Below are positions 33,966-46,780 of a DNA stretch of 64,000 nucleotides, one piece after another. A program made the position numbers and the translations under genes. The DNA is taken from contig CM022302.1 of NCBI GenBank assembly GCA_011799875.1, positions 51,837,804 through 51,901,803 on the forward strand, written 5' to 3'. The stretch is from Thinopyrum elongatum (Eukaryota; Streptophyta; Magnoliopsida; Poales; Poaceae). Below the pieces are notes generated by a model. The model was given only the letters and a program-made list of their open reading frames with translations. It was not told where the DNA came from and made no database searches. Positions within the stretch are counted from its first letter, which is position 1, and the number at the start of each line of letters is the position of its first letter.

Positions 33966-35499
33966 AATTGTGGCACTGTTTGGAGTAGCTTACTACTGCA
34001 CGACATTCGTTGTGGAACAATGCTATACGTACCACAGATTTATCCAACACTTTATGATCAGAGATGTTTCGCTTTGTGGGCCATAGCATGCATATATATT
34101 TACTGCCTGATCGTACCTCCGTCAGACAAGAAAATACTGTATGCAGAGCAATTTCATTGATTCTGACTTGTCCTTACTTATGAATCCATTGGTGGACAGT
34201 ATACATGTGCTAATTGGCTTACTGTTACTCCTACTTGAGTAACAACAGATACATTAAAAGTATGATATACACCACCTCACCATAGCTCTGCCACATAGAA
34301 GTTTCATGAAAGACTGATAGAAGATTTGCATGGCTCCCGTCCTTTGCATCGAGGATGCACATGGGAATTTTACTTTCCCACACCTAAATGGACATCCAGT
34401 AGCTATCTCTAACGTCCGCTCTAGTTGGGATTCGTGGTGTGGACGACTTTTTCTTTTGGAAGTTGGTAGGAGAATTACCAAATTCATTGATTATGGGGAG
34501 AAAACGCACGAGTTACAAGACAACGCAAGAAACTCCAAAACGGCCAATGCACCAATAAAAAAGGTTGTAAAAAAGGAGGAGAGAAAGGAGCAAATCAGAC
34601 AGGATTAGGTTCCAGATGCCTATTTCTTCCTCAGTTCATCTCAAGAAAACGGTGCTTGCACAATGCGCCGCAGGAGAAGAGGGAAGGAGCACTATCGCTC
34701 ACTCAACCTTGCTTCCTAGGAACTTTTAGGAGAGCGAAACAGGCGTATCTTCCAGCAACCAGAGATGGACAACACGCGTGGACGAGGTTTAACGAGCACA
34801 TGAACTACTTTGCAGCTACTTACATTGTGTGAATGCGTGATATGTGGGTGCGGACTGCGTAGCTAGGTCACCACCCGATCGTAATGGACTGCAAACGATG
34901 TTGTGCTACACATACAGGCAATTACGGGCTGAGATTGTTTACATGCTGACATGGCAAAGGGGGATTAGGAAGGAGTGTGAGGCGGGCCACCCCGGTGAGA
35001 ATTAGGGAGGGGGGGCTCTTTGAGAATTAAGGAAGTCTCCGTAATGACCCTGTAAAGGGCCCTTAAGTCTAGAATTGTCGGTGCTATCCCCTCTCTCTGA
35101 TGGACTAGGCTAAACAATAATGCTACATGCATGGGCAAGCGACGGATGTTTTACGGATTGGTTAACACTAATAACCTCCCCCCCCTGATGTCTCTCCCTA
35201 ATCCCAATTAGAAGATGCCAAGATTGCTCCTCCGTGAAGTCAGTTAAACTCCTCGGTGTGTCTAGCATCTCTCCTAGGCTATAACAGGCATGACTGCGGG
35301 GCCGAATGAGGCCATTTAGCAAACTCTACTTGGCCAGTTTCTTTAAGGTTGAGCTGAGTCGAATCGAGCTGGAGCGTGCTCCGAGGGGAGCCTACAAAAA
35401 GTCTAAAAGGTCGCTCTATCCGGCCGAGCCTACATACCAATCACTACAGTCAATTGCCTTTTTAACAAATAATGAACTTTACTGGCTGAAATGATGCTT

Positions 35500-35830
35500 C
35501 AAAAGGATACAAACACAATGAGCATACACCCAGCCTCTGCATGGTTGGGATGCACACAGCCAACATGAATGCACGCACATAAAAATACGCCAGCAGATTG
35601 TATAGTGACATAAGACAAAAGCTATGCATATGCTAGCAAAAAAGAAAACCCCCCAAGATGACCGGATCAGCGATTAGCAAACAACAATACTGACCATATC
35701 CGCAACAAACATCTCGTGAGGCTACAAAGACGATGAGGTATTTCAATAGAAACACCTTTAGTTATTTAGCAACACTCAAACACCGTCGACACCGAATCCA
35801 AACACCCAAGGCCAGAATTTAGAGTTTTTA
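35500..35830 (-). mobile_element. LINE 3'-end fragment
   Basis: The plus strand reads CACCCAGCCTCTGCATGGTT, the complement of a common grass LINE 3' terminus, followed by about 300 bp of A-rich sequence. No reverse transcriptase remains. From 35840 to 36892 nothing recognisable was found. Confidence 0.45.
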
Positions 35831-36892
35831 CGGTACATCATACTGCTGGTTAGGAAGGGTAGTATTAAGTGAATCCAACGGCCAATGTCGAGCAGTTTAG
35901 TTGTTTCTAGTCGGAATGGATGAGGGTATTCCTGTCCATTGCCGCATCGTTTTGTTCTTTTCCCTGCATGGCTAGCGGTTCCCTGCCCGTGTGCTGCTGC
36001 TACCTACGACTCCCCAGTCGCAGCCTGAATTGTGTCTTCTCCTTCACTCCTCCTTTCTTCTAACTTCATGAACTATGTCATATCTTTCTCCCTAGTCCTC
36101 CATCTTGACTCCATGAACCGTGGCAGATGGAACTGTGGCGGTCCAAGTTCATGGATGAGCCGTCGTCCCGGTGGACGTACGGCTCGGTGTTATGTGACAT
36201 TTTTTTGGCGTACTTCGTATTCCTCGTCGGCGACGAGTGGCACGCTACGCTACCCATGGGTTTCTGCTCACAGCCACAAAGGCACCAAAACACGCCCGCC
36301 GTACACACAAAGCATCGCGGCTTGTCACTGAGATACGACGTCATGTCCTGGGCTCCTGGCTCGTCACGAGTAAGGTGGTCATGGAGCTCCTATAGTGGCC
36401 ACTCTTCCACACTAATGGTTCCTGTGAAAAAAGGCTAGCCACGGTACCATGAGAGCCCAGTAATGGCTCAGTGACTGCCGGTGAGAAACCAACTAATGAT
36501 ACGTACTGATTCGTGATGGAGGCTTGGAGCCGCATTGCCGCTCCTCTTGCAGGCCACGGCCGCGAGTGCGCTTTATCTCCGTCGCTACGGCAGAGTGTCG
36601 TCGCAGTTGCGCGAGTAGACGGGCGGCGGGGAGGGAGAGATGTCCCTAATGCCCTTGTGTGTTGCTCCCGGTCAAAATATACTACTGAGTTTATGTGGTA
36701 GTATGGATGCATCTCATCCGTTGAACTGATGAAAATAAAGGGCCCACAATAATTTGATGTACTGTAAAAGGTCTCGAGAGTTTTCACCTGAAGAACCTGT
36801 CAGAGCATATCCGAGCAATGCCTTCAGTAAGATACCAACATAAAAACATCACCTTTGATAGCAATAACAGCTCTGCTCAGACGTAGGCTTCC

Positions 36893-39800
36893 TGTGACAA
36901 CCCGAGACCGACGCTCCAGAGGACTTCCATATAATTCGTGTACGCCGTGTGTTTTATTTTATTTGTTACATTTCATCAAGCCATCATGTGCATTGCATCC
37001 GCATATTTTCATAAAACTCGTAGCCGTTCGCAGTTGCCGCTTCTTCCTCGTCTCCATTGACCTTTTTTTTCCAGGTCCCTTTGTCTTTGACGACCTCTCT
37101 CAGACCCCCTCGTGCGCGTCCGAAAGTTTTCCCGAACCCGACCCGCTCGGTCATCACCGTTGGATTCAGATCATCCCCAAACATCCCTATAATATCTTCA
37201 GTTCATTGTTTGGACTTCCAAACCTATTTATTCTCGACCACCCGATTCTGATTGGAGGGTCAAAACTTAACCCACCTGCTTATTTGAACAGATCAACCCC
37301 TATCCGTAGTCTGTCCCATCCAACCTCCCTCTTTTCCCTCGCGCCGCCGCCAGCAGCATCTCCATCGTGATCCTCCCAGATCCACCTCTCCAACCAGCCT
37401 CCGACCACCTCCCTGGTTTTCCGCGCCGCCCAAATCGCAGCAGCCAACCACCATCCTCCGCCCGAGACCCTGGTCGTCGCTCCCAAGCTCCTCTGCCTGA
37501 GCTCTCTCCGCAGCCAGTACTCGACCGCGCAGCCGCCCGAGGACGCGCCTCCTTGTCCCCGCACAGCCCGCGAGGCACCGGCCTCCTCAGCTCCTCCGGC
37601 CCTGCAGCAACCTCGCCGGAGCACCGAATCAGGCCGTGCCTTCTCCCTTCCCTCTCGTTCTCCTGTCTCCTCCCGTAGCTCTCGCTCATGCCCTCTCTCT
37701 CTCCCTTTCTTCACTGCAGGAGGCTCCCGCGCCATGGCCTCCCGATGCAGCGCTAGGAGGACGCCAAGTTGCCGGCGCACCTCCCCAATCCTCTGCCTTG
37801 CCCAGTCCGGCCATCCCCGTTGTTCCCGCGCCTGCCGGCCCACTCGCCAAGTCCCTCTGCTGGAGCCGCGCCTGTCCGCTGCTGCTCCTCTTCATCGAGC
37901 TGCCAAGTCCCGCCGCCGCGCCCCTGTTCGTCTGCTGCTTCCAGTTCCGCAGCTCCATCACCGGCCATCTTCCCCCTCGACTCGTTCCGCACGTCTGCAG
38001 GGGACGCGAGGCATCTCTGCCACATCGAGCCACTGCTGGTTTCCACCTCCAGCGCGCCTCGTTGACCTGCTCCAGTTCGCCGCCGCCTCGCCAGCCTCGC
38101 TCGCGCCCGGATCCGGGACCCGCGCGTCAAGTCCGCCGCCTGCTGCCGTCTTCCCGGCGAACCTCGCTCGACCTCGTCATTGTCTGCGAGCGACCGGAGC
38201 CGTGCCCAGCTCCTCTGCATCGCACCATGTCCCGCTCGATCCCCTGCTTTGTTGACCGCGCTCCAAGTCCTGCTGCGGCCTCTGATGTTCTGCAACGAGC
38301 AGCAGCCGCTCGTCCGAGCGCGTTGACCGCGCGAGCCTTGTCAGCGCCTCCCTGCCTCGCTCATGGACTGGCTCCAACGCCCCTCGCCAAGGCCCAGCAA
38401 GGCGCTGCAGCCCAGCCGCTCCCCCCAGAATGGGCTGAGCCCTCTGGTGAGAAGCCCAGTCCGCTCGGGATTCAGCCCGTAGTATTTTTTTCCCGGCGCT
38501 GCGAATTTGGCTAATATTCTAGGAATTGCAGTTTTACAGAAAAACCCTTCATGTTCATGCATTAACAATTCACAAACCATGCATCGGTTTAAAATGTTTT
38601 ATATATGCAAAATGCTTAGAATTTCATCTAGTTTCACAATATGCCACTTTCATCTATGTTTAAAATGTTTAAAATGCTGTTTGATTAAATTTGCTCAAAT
38701 GCCATGCTAAAATGATTTATTTAATAACTAAATAACCGTAGCTCCGAATCTAATATACTTTATATGTAAATGGGGTAGAAAAATGCATAGATTAATATAG
38801 TGGCATTACTTTGCATGTTTAACAACTCTGAAATATGGTTTAGGGCAGAACAGTACCAAATTCATAAATTGCATATGAGGATTTTCCGGAATTGTTGTTT
38901 GCTGTTTCCGGCCTCATTTAAACTTGCCTATCTAGGTAGATTAATTATGCTTCATCTCTTGCCATGTTAACCAACATTTAATATTGATGAGTAGCTTAAA
39001 CGAGATTGAACTAAATATTCGAATGTGGTGTTTTGTCAATATGCAACATGTTGCATATTGAGCTCCACTTAATTTGTAGCATTGTTTGTTGCACTTTGCC
39101 ATGCCATGCCTCATTAAACCGGACATGCATCATACTTGGTTGTGCATCATGCCATGTTTATGTGTTGGTTGTTTACCATGTTGTTTCCTTCTTTCCGGTT
39201 GTGCTTCTTCTCAATAGTTCCGGTTACATTGCGATTATGAGGATTCGTTCCACTACGCCCGTTCGTCATCTTCACGGATTCGGTCTTCTTCCTAGCAGGA
39301 TTTCATGCAAGATGACCGTTACCCTGAATACCACTACTATCTTTGCTTTGCTAGTTGTCATGATGCTATCGCTATGTCGCGCTACCTACCACTTGCTTAT
39401 CAAGCCTCCCAAATTGCCATGATAAGCCTCTAACCTTTTTCACCATCCCAGCAAACCGTTGTTTGGCTATGCTACCGTTTTGCTAAGCCCCTCTTATAGC
39501 GTTGCTAGTTGCAGGTGCAGTTGCAGGTTGTTCCATGTTGGATATCATGGATATCATGGGATATCACAGTATCTCTTATTTAATTAATGTATCTATATAC
39601 TTGGTAAAGGGTGGAAGGCTCGGCCTTTTGCCTGGAATTTTGTTCCACTCTTGCCGCCCTTGTTTCCGTCATACCGGTGTCATGTTCCTTGATTTTGCGT
39701 TCCTAACACGGTCGGGGTTTATGGCCCCCCCTTGACAGTTCGCTTTGAATGAAACTCTTCCAGCAAGGCCCAACATTGGTTTTACCATTTGCCAAATAAC

Positions 39801-40919
39801 AACTAAAACTTGCATAGGGACCTGCCGGCCCTCGAGGTCTCTTAATCAACCCCCGGGCCAGTGCTCGACATGATTGTTGGACCACCTACCTAGCAGTCGG
39901 CGGTGCCGCCTCGGGGCAACTCGAGGTATTTGGCTATCGTCCACTTAGCATAGACGGTGTTGTCCTGAGAACGAGATACGCGTGGCTCTTATCGGGGTAT
40001 CGACGCACCGGGTGGTCTTGCTGGACTTGTTTTACCATTGTCGAAATGTCTTGTGAACCGGGATTCCGAGCTTGATCGGGCTGTTCCAGAAGGAGGATTT
40101 TCCTCCATTGATCGTGAGAGTTTGTGATGGACTAAGTTGGGACACCCCTGCAGGGTTTGAACTTTCGAGAGCCGTGCCCGCGGTTATGTGGCAGATGGGA
40201 ATTTTTAGTATCCGGTTGTAGAGAACTTGACACTAGATCCGAATTAAAATACACCAACCGCGTGTGTAACCGTGACCGTCTCTTTTTGAGTGAGTTCGAG
40301 AAGAGAACACGGTGGGGTTATGTTTGCACGTAAGTAGTTCAGGATCACTTCTTGATCATTACTAGTTTGCGACCGTTGCGTAGTTTCTCATCTTATTCTT
40401 GTATTCGTAAGTTAGCCACCATACAATGCTTAGTGCTTGCTGCAACCTCACCACTTATCCATTCCATACCCATTAAGCTTTGCTAGTCTTGATACCCATG
40501 GTAATGGGATTGCTGAGTCCTCGTGGCTCACAGATTACTACAACAACAGTTGCAGGTACAGGTAATGCGATGAACTGATGTGAGAGCGATGCTTGATTGC
40601 TTTTGGAGTTCTTCTTCTTCTTCGATCAAGGGTTTCCGGGTTGGGAGCCTGGGATTAGCAGGGTGGATGTCGTTCTTCTTTTTCGTTTGTTTTCATCCGT
40701 AGTCGGATTCTGCTCTTCTATATGATGATTGCTATGTATTGATGAACTGTTGTATTCATGTTGTAGCTTCTGGCGAGTGTAAGCCGTTATCTTGTATTGT
40801 CATCTATTCAGTACATGGTATGTTGTAATGATATCCACCTTGCTATGCGCTCGATGCGATTGTGCCCCAATCATGAATTCATCACGTGATTGGGATAGAA
40901 TCGCATCTTGGGTGCTACA
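36893..40919 (+). repeat. Probable 4-kb solo LTR
   Basis: It starts TGTGACAACCCGAGACCGAC and ends ATCTTGGGTGCTACA. The flanks CTTCC (36888-36892) and CTTTC (40920-40924) match at 4 of 5 positions, as an eroded 5-bp duplication would. The interior is GC- and CT-rich in 37300-38480 and AT-rich afterwards, with no gag or pol. The size suits long-LTR families of the large-retrotransposon-derivative type. Long open frames at 37636-38514 and elsewhere are compositional and have no recognised product. The family was not identified. Confidence 0.5.
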
Positions 40920-40924
40920 CTTTC

Positions 40925-41359
40925 ACCCCAGGAGGTCGAGACTGTTTAAACCACCATCATCAACGTCACTCATGTGTTGTTATCCCCACTTCTTCACAAT
41001 CCTACCAGCTACATGCAATGTGCGACCATCACCACTGCACAACCATCCCTTTGCGTCAAGCCGTCGTCCATAGTTTCCATCTCACCGCCGAAGTCAACCA
41101 CCGGATTTGTCAGGAGGAACCCTCACGAAGACCTTTCGATGGCCACCAAAATCCGCAGTGACACCATCGCAGGTCGGCAATCTGGGAGACGCCCATGTGG
41201 CAAAGGCCACCTCGAAGCGAAGAGCAGAGCATGCCAACAGCGCGAGTTCTGCTTTCCTGTGCCTGGCAGGCATGCAACAATTTGAAGCAGCTAGGAGATC
41301 AACCACCATGAGCGCGGATCTTGCCATGTGGCATCCGGCGCGGCTGCGTGGGCATCCAG
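40925..41359. other. Unassigned sequence between solo LTR and copia-2
   Basis: About 435 bp of unique-looking DNA with overlapping short frames on both strands. No domain is recognisable. It is continuous with 56170 onwards once copia-2 is removed. Confidence 0.4.
41355..41359. repeat. Target-site duplication TCCAG (left), copia-2
   Basis: TCCAG precedes the LTR and recurs exactly at 56165-56169, 14.8 kb away, proving that the two LTR halves and everything between entered one site. Confidence 0.9.
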
Positions 41360-41613
41360 TGTTGGCGCCGCTGCCTCCCCCTAGCTCGCCCTAGACCTCT
41401 CTCTGATCACCCTCGCTCTTGCCGTGGCATGGACCAACGAAGAGGAAGAAGGAGGAAGGAGAAGGGGCAATGGATACGGTGGATTTTCCCGGCGCACGTA
41501 CGCCCCGCCGCGAACGGAGATATTTTTCCCGAGCACGAACTCGACTCCACAGGCCAGTTTACAACGATCAGCTCGAGGCCTTATATAGTCGGGCCTATGC
41601 TGGGCACGACCCA
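41360..41613 (-). repeat. 3' LTR of copia-2, distal part
   Basis: Matches 55609-55865 of the intact LTR, including the minus-strand TATA box (complement of CCTTATATAG, about 41578). Its continuation is at 54380. Confidence 0.9.
41611..41613. repeat. Target-site duplication CCA (left), CACTA-2
   Basis: CCA precedes CACTACC and recurs at 54380-54382. The intact LTR copy has this site once (within GGCCCACGCG near 55860). Confidence 0.9.
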
Positions 41614-41635
41614 CACTACCAAAATTTACCTAATT

Positions 41636-42115
41636 GCCGACGGCCATATCTATGCCGACGGCACCCGTCGGCATAGATGGATATATCCTGATGGCCTAGG
41701 TCAAGCCGTAGGCGTAGGCAAGCCGTCGGCATATGTCCACCGCTGTCGGCATACCACGGCCGTCGGGAGCACTCGCTGTACACCTACGATGGCCGTCGGC
41801 ATATGTCGGGTCGTCGGCATAGCAGCGGGCCCGGCTACCCGGTTAGCGACGACCGTTTGACGACGTCGGTCCTACGCCGACAGAGCTAACGGAGGCCGTC
41901 GGCATAGCTATGCCGACGGCAATGCCGTCGCCATAGCTTTGCCGACGTCATCGATCCGCGCCCTCTCCACGTCATCGATCCGAGGCCGACGGGGGTCCGA
42001 GGGGGTGGCATAGGCCTGGACCATGGCCTCTGCCACATCATCGATCCGCGTGCTATGCCACCTCATCGTTCCAAGGCATCGTCGATCCGTGGGCATAGCT
42101 ATACCGACGGCATAG
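41636..42115. repeat. Left subterminal repeats of CACTA-2
   Basis: About fifteen copies of TGCCGACGGC or GCCGTCGGCATA in both orientations. 42115-42230 is a T/A-rich spacer. Confidence 0.85.
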
Positions 42116-42233
42116 ATTTTTTGCTATTTTTTTTGTATTTTATTTATTTTCTCTTTTTTTATTTATTTTTCTTTTTTTCAAAACATAAATGTGCCTTATC
42201 TAAACAAAAAATATACCTCAATTATATATCGAT

Positions 42234-45200
42234 TGCCCCCCCCACACGGACGTCGCTGCCGCCGTGTCACTTAGGGGGAAACGGCCGACACGGAGGGAAT
42301 CAGGTTTAGACGCGACGGGGTACCTGAGGGGGTAGGAACCACGGCAGGTCCTGCGGTGGGCCCTCCTACGCTTGTGGAAGCGTGGTGGCAGGCGCAAGCA
42401 CCCGGCACACGGCTCCGGGGTGTGCCCACCCTCACGGGCGTCGCTGCCACCATATCACGGAGGGGGGAAACGGCGACGTCGGGCTGACAAGGAGGGAATC
42501 TTGGGGTAAGTTGGGCCCGGACCGTGTTTGGGGGTGTAGCTATGTGCTGGGCTATGATAACCCGGTGAAAAGGTCCACCGGTGAAACCCCGTCCGGCGAA
42601 AGTTAAAGGGCTAGATCCGCCGGTCGACTGGGTCAGGGTTAGATGGGACGGGGTACCTGGGGGGTAGCAACCACGCCAGGTCTTGCGGTGGTCCCTCCTA
42701 TGCTTGTGGAAGCGTGGTGGCAGGTGCAAGCACCCGGCACGCGGCTTCGGGGTGTGCCCCCCCACTCGGGCGTCAATGCCGCTGTGTCACGGAGGGGGGA
42801 AACGGTCACGTCGGGCCGACACGGAGGGAATCTTGGGGTGGGTTGGGCCTGGACCGTGTGTTCGGGGGTGTAGCTATGGGCTGGGCTATGACAAACCGGT
42901 GAAAAGGTCCACCGGTCAAACCCCGTCTGGCGAAAGTCAAAGGCTAGATCCGCCGGTCGACTATGTTAGGGTTAGACAGGACGGGGTACCTAGGGGGGTA
43001 GCAACCACGCCAGGTCTTGCGGTGGGCCCTCCTATGCTTGTTGAAGTGTGGTGGCAGGCGCAAGCACCCGGCACGCGGCTCCGAGGTGTGCCCCCCTCAC
43101 GGGCGTCGCTGCCGCCGTATCACGGAGGGGGGAAACGGCCACGTCGGGCTGACACGGAGGGAATCTTGGGGTGGGTTGGGCCCGGACCGTGTTCGGTGGT
43201 GTAGCTATGGGCTGGGCTATGACAACCTGGTGAAAAGGTCCACCGGTCAAACCCTGTCTGGCGAAAGTCAAAGGGCTAGATCCGCCGGTCGACTGTGTCA
43301 GGGTTAGACGGGACGGGGTACCTGGGGGGATAACAACCACGCCAGGTCTTCCGATGGGCCCTCCTACGCTTGTGGAAGCGTGGTGGCAGGCGCAAGCACC
43401 CGGCACGCTGCTCCGGGGTGTGCCCCCCTCACGGGCGTCGCTGCCGCCGTGTCATGGAGTGGGGAAAACGGCCACGTCGGGCCGACACGAAGTGAATCTT
43501 AGGGTGGGTTGGGCCCGGACCGTGTTCGGGGGGTGCAGCTACGGGCTGGGCTATGACAACCCGGTGAAAAGGTCCATCGGTCAAACCCCGCCCGGCAAAA
43601 GTCAAAGGGCTAGATCCGCCGGTCGACTGTGTCTGGGTTAGATGAGACGGGGTACCTAGGGGGGTAGCAAGCACACCAGGTCTTGCGTTGCGCCCTCCTA
43701 CGCTTGTGGAAGCGTGGTGGCAGGCGCAAGCACCCGGCACAAGGCTCCGGGGTTTGCCCCCCCACACGGGCGTTGCTGCCGCCGTGTCACGGAGGGGGGA
43801 AACTGCCATGTCGGGCCGACACGAAGGGAATCTTGGGGTGAGTTGGGCCCGGACCAAGTTCGGGGGTGTAGCTATGGGCTGGGCTATGACAACCTGGTGA
43901 AAATGTCCATCGGTCAAACCCCGCCCGGCGAAAGTCAAAGGGCTAGATCCACTGGTCGACTATGTCAGGGTTAGACGGGACGGGGTACCTGGGGGGTAGC
44001 AACCACGCCAGGTCTTGCGGTGGGCCCTCCAACGCTTGTGGAAGCGTGGTGGCAGGCGCAAGCACTCGGCACACGGCTCCAGGGTGTGCCCCCCTCACGG
44101 GCCGCTCCCTCAGACTGCGCGCCCGTGTCACAGGGGGAAACGGCCACGTCAGGCCGACACGGAGGGAATCTTGGGGTGGGTTGGGCCTGGACCGTGTTCG
44201 GTGGTGTAGCTATGGGTTGGGCTATGACAACCCGGTGAAATGGTCCACCGGTTAAACCCCGTCCGGCGAAAGTCAAAGGGCTAGATCCGTCGGTCGACTG
44301 TGTTAGGATTAGACGGGACGGGGTACCTGGGGGGTAGCAACCACGCTAGGTCTTGCGGTGGGCCCTCCTACGCTTGTGGAAGCGAGGTGGCAAGCGCAAG
44401 CACCCGACACGCGGCTCCGGGGTGTGCCCCCCTCACGGGCGTCACTGCCACCGTATCACGGAGGGGGGAAACGGCCACGTCGTGCCGATACGGAGGGAAT
44501 CTGGGGTGGGTTGGGCCTGGACCGTGTTCGGGGGTGTAGCTATGGGATGGGCTATGACAACCCGGTGGAAAGATCCATCGGTCAAACCCCGTCCGGCGAA
44601 AGTCAAAGTGCTAGATCCGTCGGTCGACTGTGTCAGGGTTAGACGGGACGGGGTACCTGGGGGGGTAGCAACCATGCCAGGTCTTGCGGTGGGCCCTCCT
44701 ACGCTTGTGGAAGCATGGTGGCAGGCGCAAGCACTTGGCACGCGGCTCCGGGGTGTGCCCCCTCATGGGCATCGTTGCCGCCGTGTCACGGAGGGGGGAA
44801 ACGGCCACGTCGGGCTGACACGGAGAGAATCTTGGGGTGGGTTGAGCCCGGACCGTGTTCTAGGGTGTAGCTATGGGTTGGGCTATGACAACCCGGTGAA
44901 AAGGTCCATCGGTCAAACCCCGTCCGGCGAAAGTCAAAGGGCTAGATCTGCCGGTCGACTGTGCCAGGGTTAGACGGGACGGGGTACCTGGGGGGTAGCT
45001 ACCGCGCCATCGGTCAAAGGGATATGACAACCCGGTGAAAAGGTCCATCGGTCAAACCTCGTCCGGCGAAAGTCAAAGGGCTAGATCCGTCGGTCGACTG
45101 TGTCAGGGTTAGACGAGACGGGGTACCTGGGGGTGTAGCAACCACGCCAGGTCTTGCGGTGGGCCCTCCTACGCTTGTGGAAGCGTGGTGGCAGGCGCAA

Positions 45201-45570
45201 GCACCCGGCACGCGGCTCCGGGGTGTGCTCCCCCTCACGGGCGTCGCTGCCGCTGTGTCACGGAGTTGGGAAACCACCACGTCGGGCCGAAACGGAAGGA
45301 ATCTTGGGGTGGGTTGGGCCGGGACCGTGTTCGGGGGTGTAGCTATGGGCTGGGCTATGACAACCCAGGGCAAACATCCATCGGTCAAACCCGTCCGGCG
45401 AAAGGCAAAGGGCTAGATCCACCGGTCGACTGTGTCAGGGTTAGAGGGACGGGTATCTGGGGGGTAGCAACCACGCCAGGTCTTGCGGTTGGCCCTCCTA
45501 CGCTTGTGGAAGCGTGGTGGCAGGGCAAGAACCCGACACGCGGCTTCTGGGTGTGCCCCCTCACAGCCCC
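42234..45570 (+). repeat. Tandem array of about 332-bp units in CACTA-2
   Basis: The landmark GACGGGGTACCT recurs at about 42317, 42650, 42983, 43314, 43649, 43982, 44320, 44650, 44981, 45120 and (decayed) 45450. Spacings are 330-338 bp, apart from one 139-bp truncated unit (44981-45120). Each unit also holds GGTCTTGCGGTGGGCCCTCC, GGCGCAAGCACCCGGC, GGCTATGACAACCCGGTG and GGCGAAAGTCAAAGG. Open frames running through the array on both strands (for example 44353-44973) are by-products of the repeat. There is no coding evidence. Confidence 0.95.
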
Positions 45571-46780
45571 CCATCCACTCCCAAGCCCTCCCCTCCACCC
45601 ATTTCTCTCACACAACCGCATCTCACTCGCTCCCCGACCCGCGCCGCCGCAAGATCTGCGCGCCCCGTCCGGCCGCCCTGCGCCCCCCCGTCCCGGCCGC
45701 CGCCATGCGCCGCCCCGTCCAGCGGCTGCCTGCGCCCGCCCATCTTGGCCGCCACCGGTCCTCCCCATCCATGCCGCCACCCGCATGCCCCCGCATCGGC
45801 TCCGATGTGCGCCACCCCGCCCCGGCCGCCTCCCGGCTTCTCCCCCATCCAGGCCGCCGCCCCGCCTGGCCCCGACCTACGCCGCCCCGTCCCGTCTCGT
45901 CCCCCCACCTAGGCTCGCTGCCCCGACTTCGCCGCCGCCCCGCCTTGCTCTCCGCCCCGACCTCGTCGCGGCCCTGCTCCGCCCCGACCTGGTCGTCGCC
46001 CCGCCCTGCTCCGCCCTGCACGCCGTCCTCCCCTGCCTTGCCCTACGTCGCCTCATCCTGGCCCGCCTCGCCGGCCGCCGTCTCGCCTCGGCCCCTCCCT
46101 GCCTCGCCGGTGAGCCCCCTGTTGCTTGCTCTGCTTGCTACTGCTGCTTTGCTGTGCTTGCTGTCGCTGCTTGCTGCTGCTATCATAGGTTAGTTTGTTT
46201 AGGGTTTAGATGGATAGATTAGTTAGATATATAAATATTTAGATAGATGGATTATAAGATATAAAAATGTTGTTGATAGGTTAGTTGAGAAATAAAAATG
46301 TTGTTGATATATAGATGGATAGATTAGTTAGATTTTTTTTTGATGTTTTATGGAGTTGTAGTAGTTTTTTCTATACATATTGGATATGATCTGATGATCT
46401 GGATCATGATGAGTGGATACTTCATCATGATAATCTTGCTAAAAAAAATTGACACTGTACTGAGATGTGATGATCTAAGTTGTTCAGTTGGCAAATTTAC
46501 AGGCTTTGTGGTGTTGCATCCCTTTGGAATCATCGTCGTCGAAGTTGTTGATCTGTGATCCCGCCGCGGTTCGACTACTTCCTCTACAGCTGAGGGTGAG
46601 CTACGAATCCGCCTTCACCTCCTATGTTCTTTCAATCGTATCACTAGATTTGATTCTCAAGTCAAGTCGCGTAACCTAGGCGTCTCCCGTCCGAAAGGGT
46701 TGCATCGATAAATATGCATTCAATTGCATATTTATCACCACAGCAATTTCGGATTATCCAGCGTTTTCCACGGACAGCCT
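45571..46780 (+). other. Leader/promoter region of CACTA-2 transposase gene
   Basis: 45570-46180 is a C-rich stretch (long Pro/Arg frames, no product) ending in CTCGCCGGTGAGCCCC, which resembles an exon-intron boundary. 46190-46680 is AT-rich and intron-like. This arrangement fits an untranslated first exon and intron before the transposase, but no start site could be fixed. Confidence 0.4.

Noticed and set aside
37636..38514. 292-codon frame with a hydrophobic, Ser/Pro-rich sequence
   Set aside because: It lies within the probable solo LTR in CT-rich DNA; overlapping frames on both strands are equally long.
42643..45416. Multiple overlapping open frames on both strands (for example 44353-44973)
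   Set aside because: They follow the 332-bp tandem repeat and share the same peptide in shifted frames; no start context or domain. By-products of the array.
42234..45570. CRISPR-like array
   Set aside because: Units are long (332 bp) with no short repeat-spacer alternation, and the genome is a plant.
45185..46222. 345-codon Pro/Arg-rich frame
   Set aside because: It begins in the tandem array and runs through C-rich leader DNA; low complexity and no domain.
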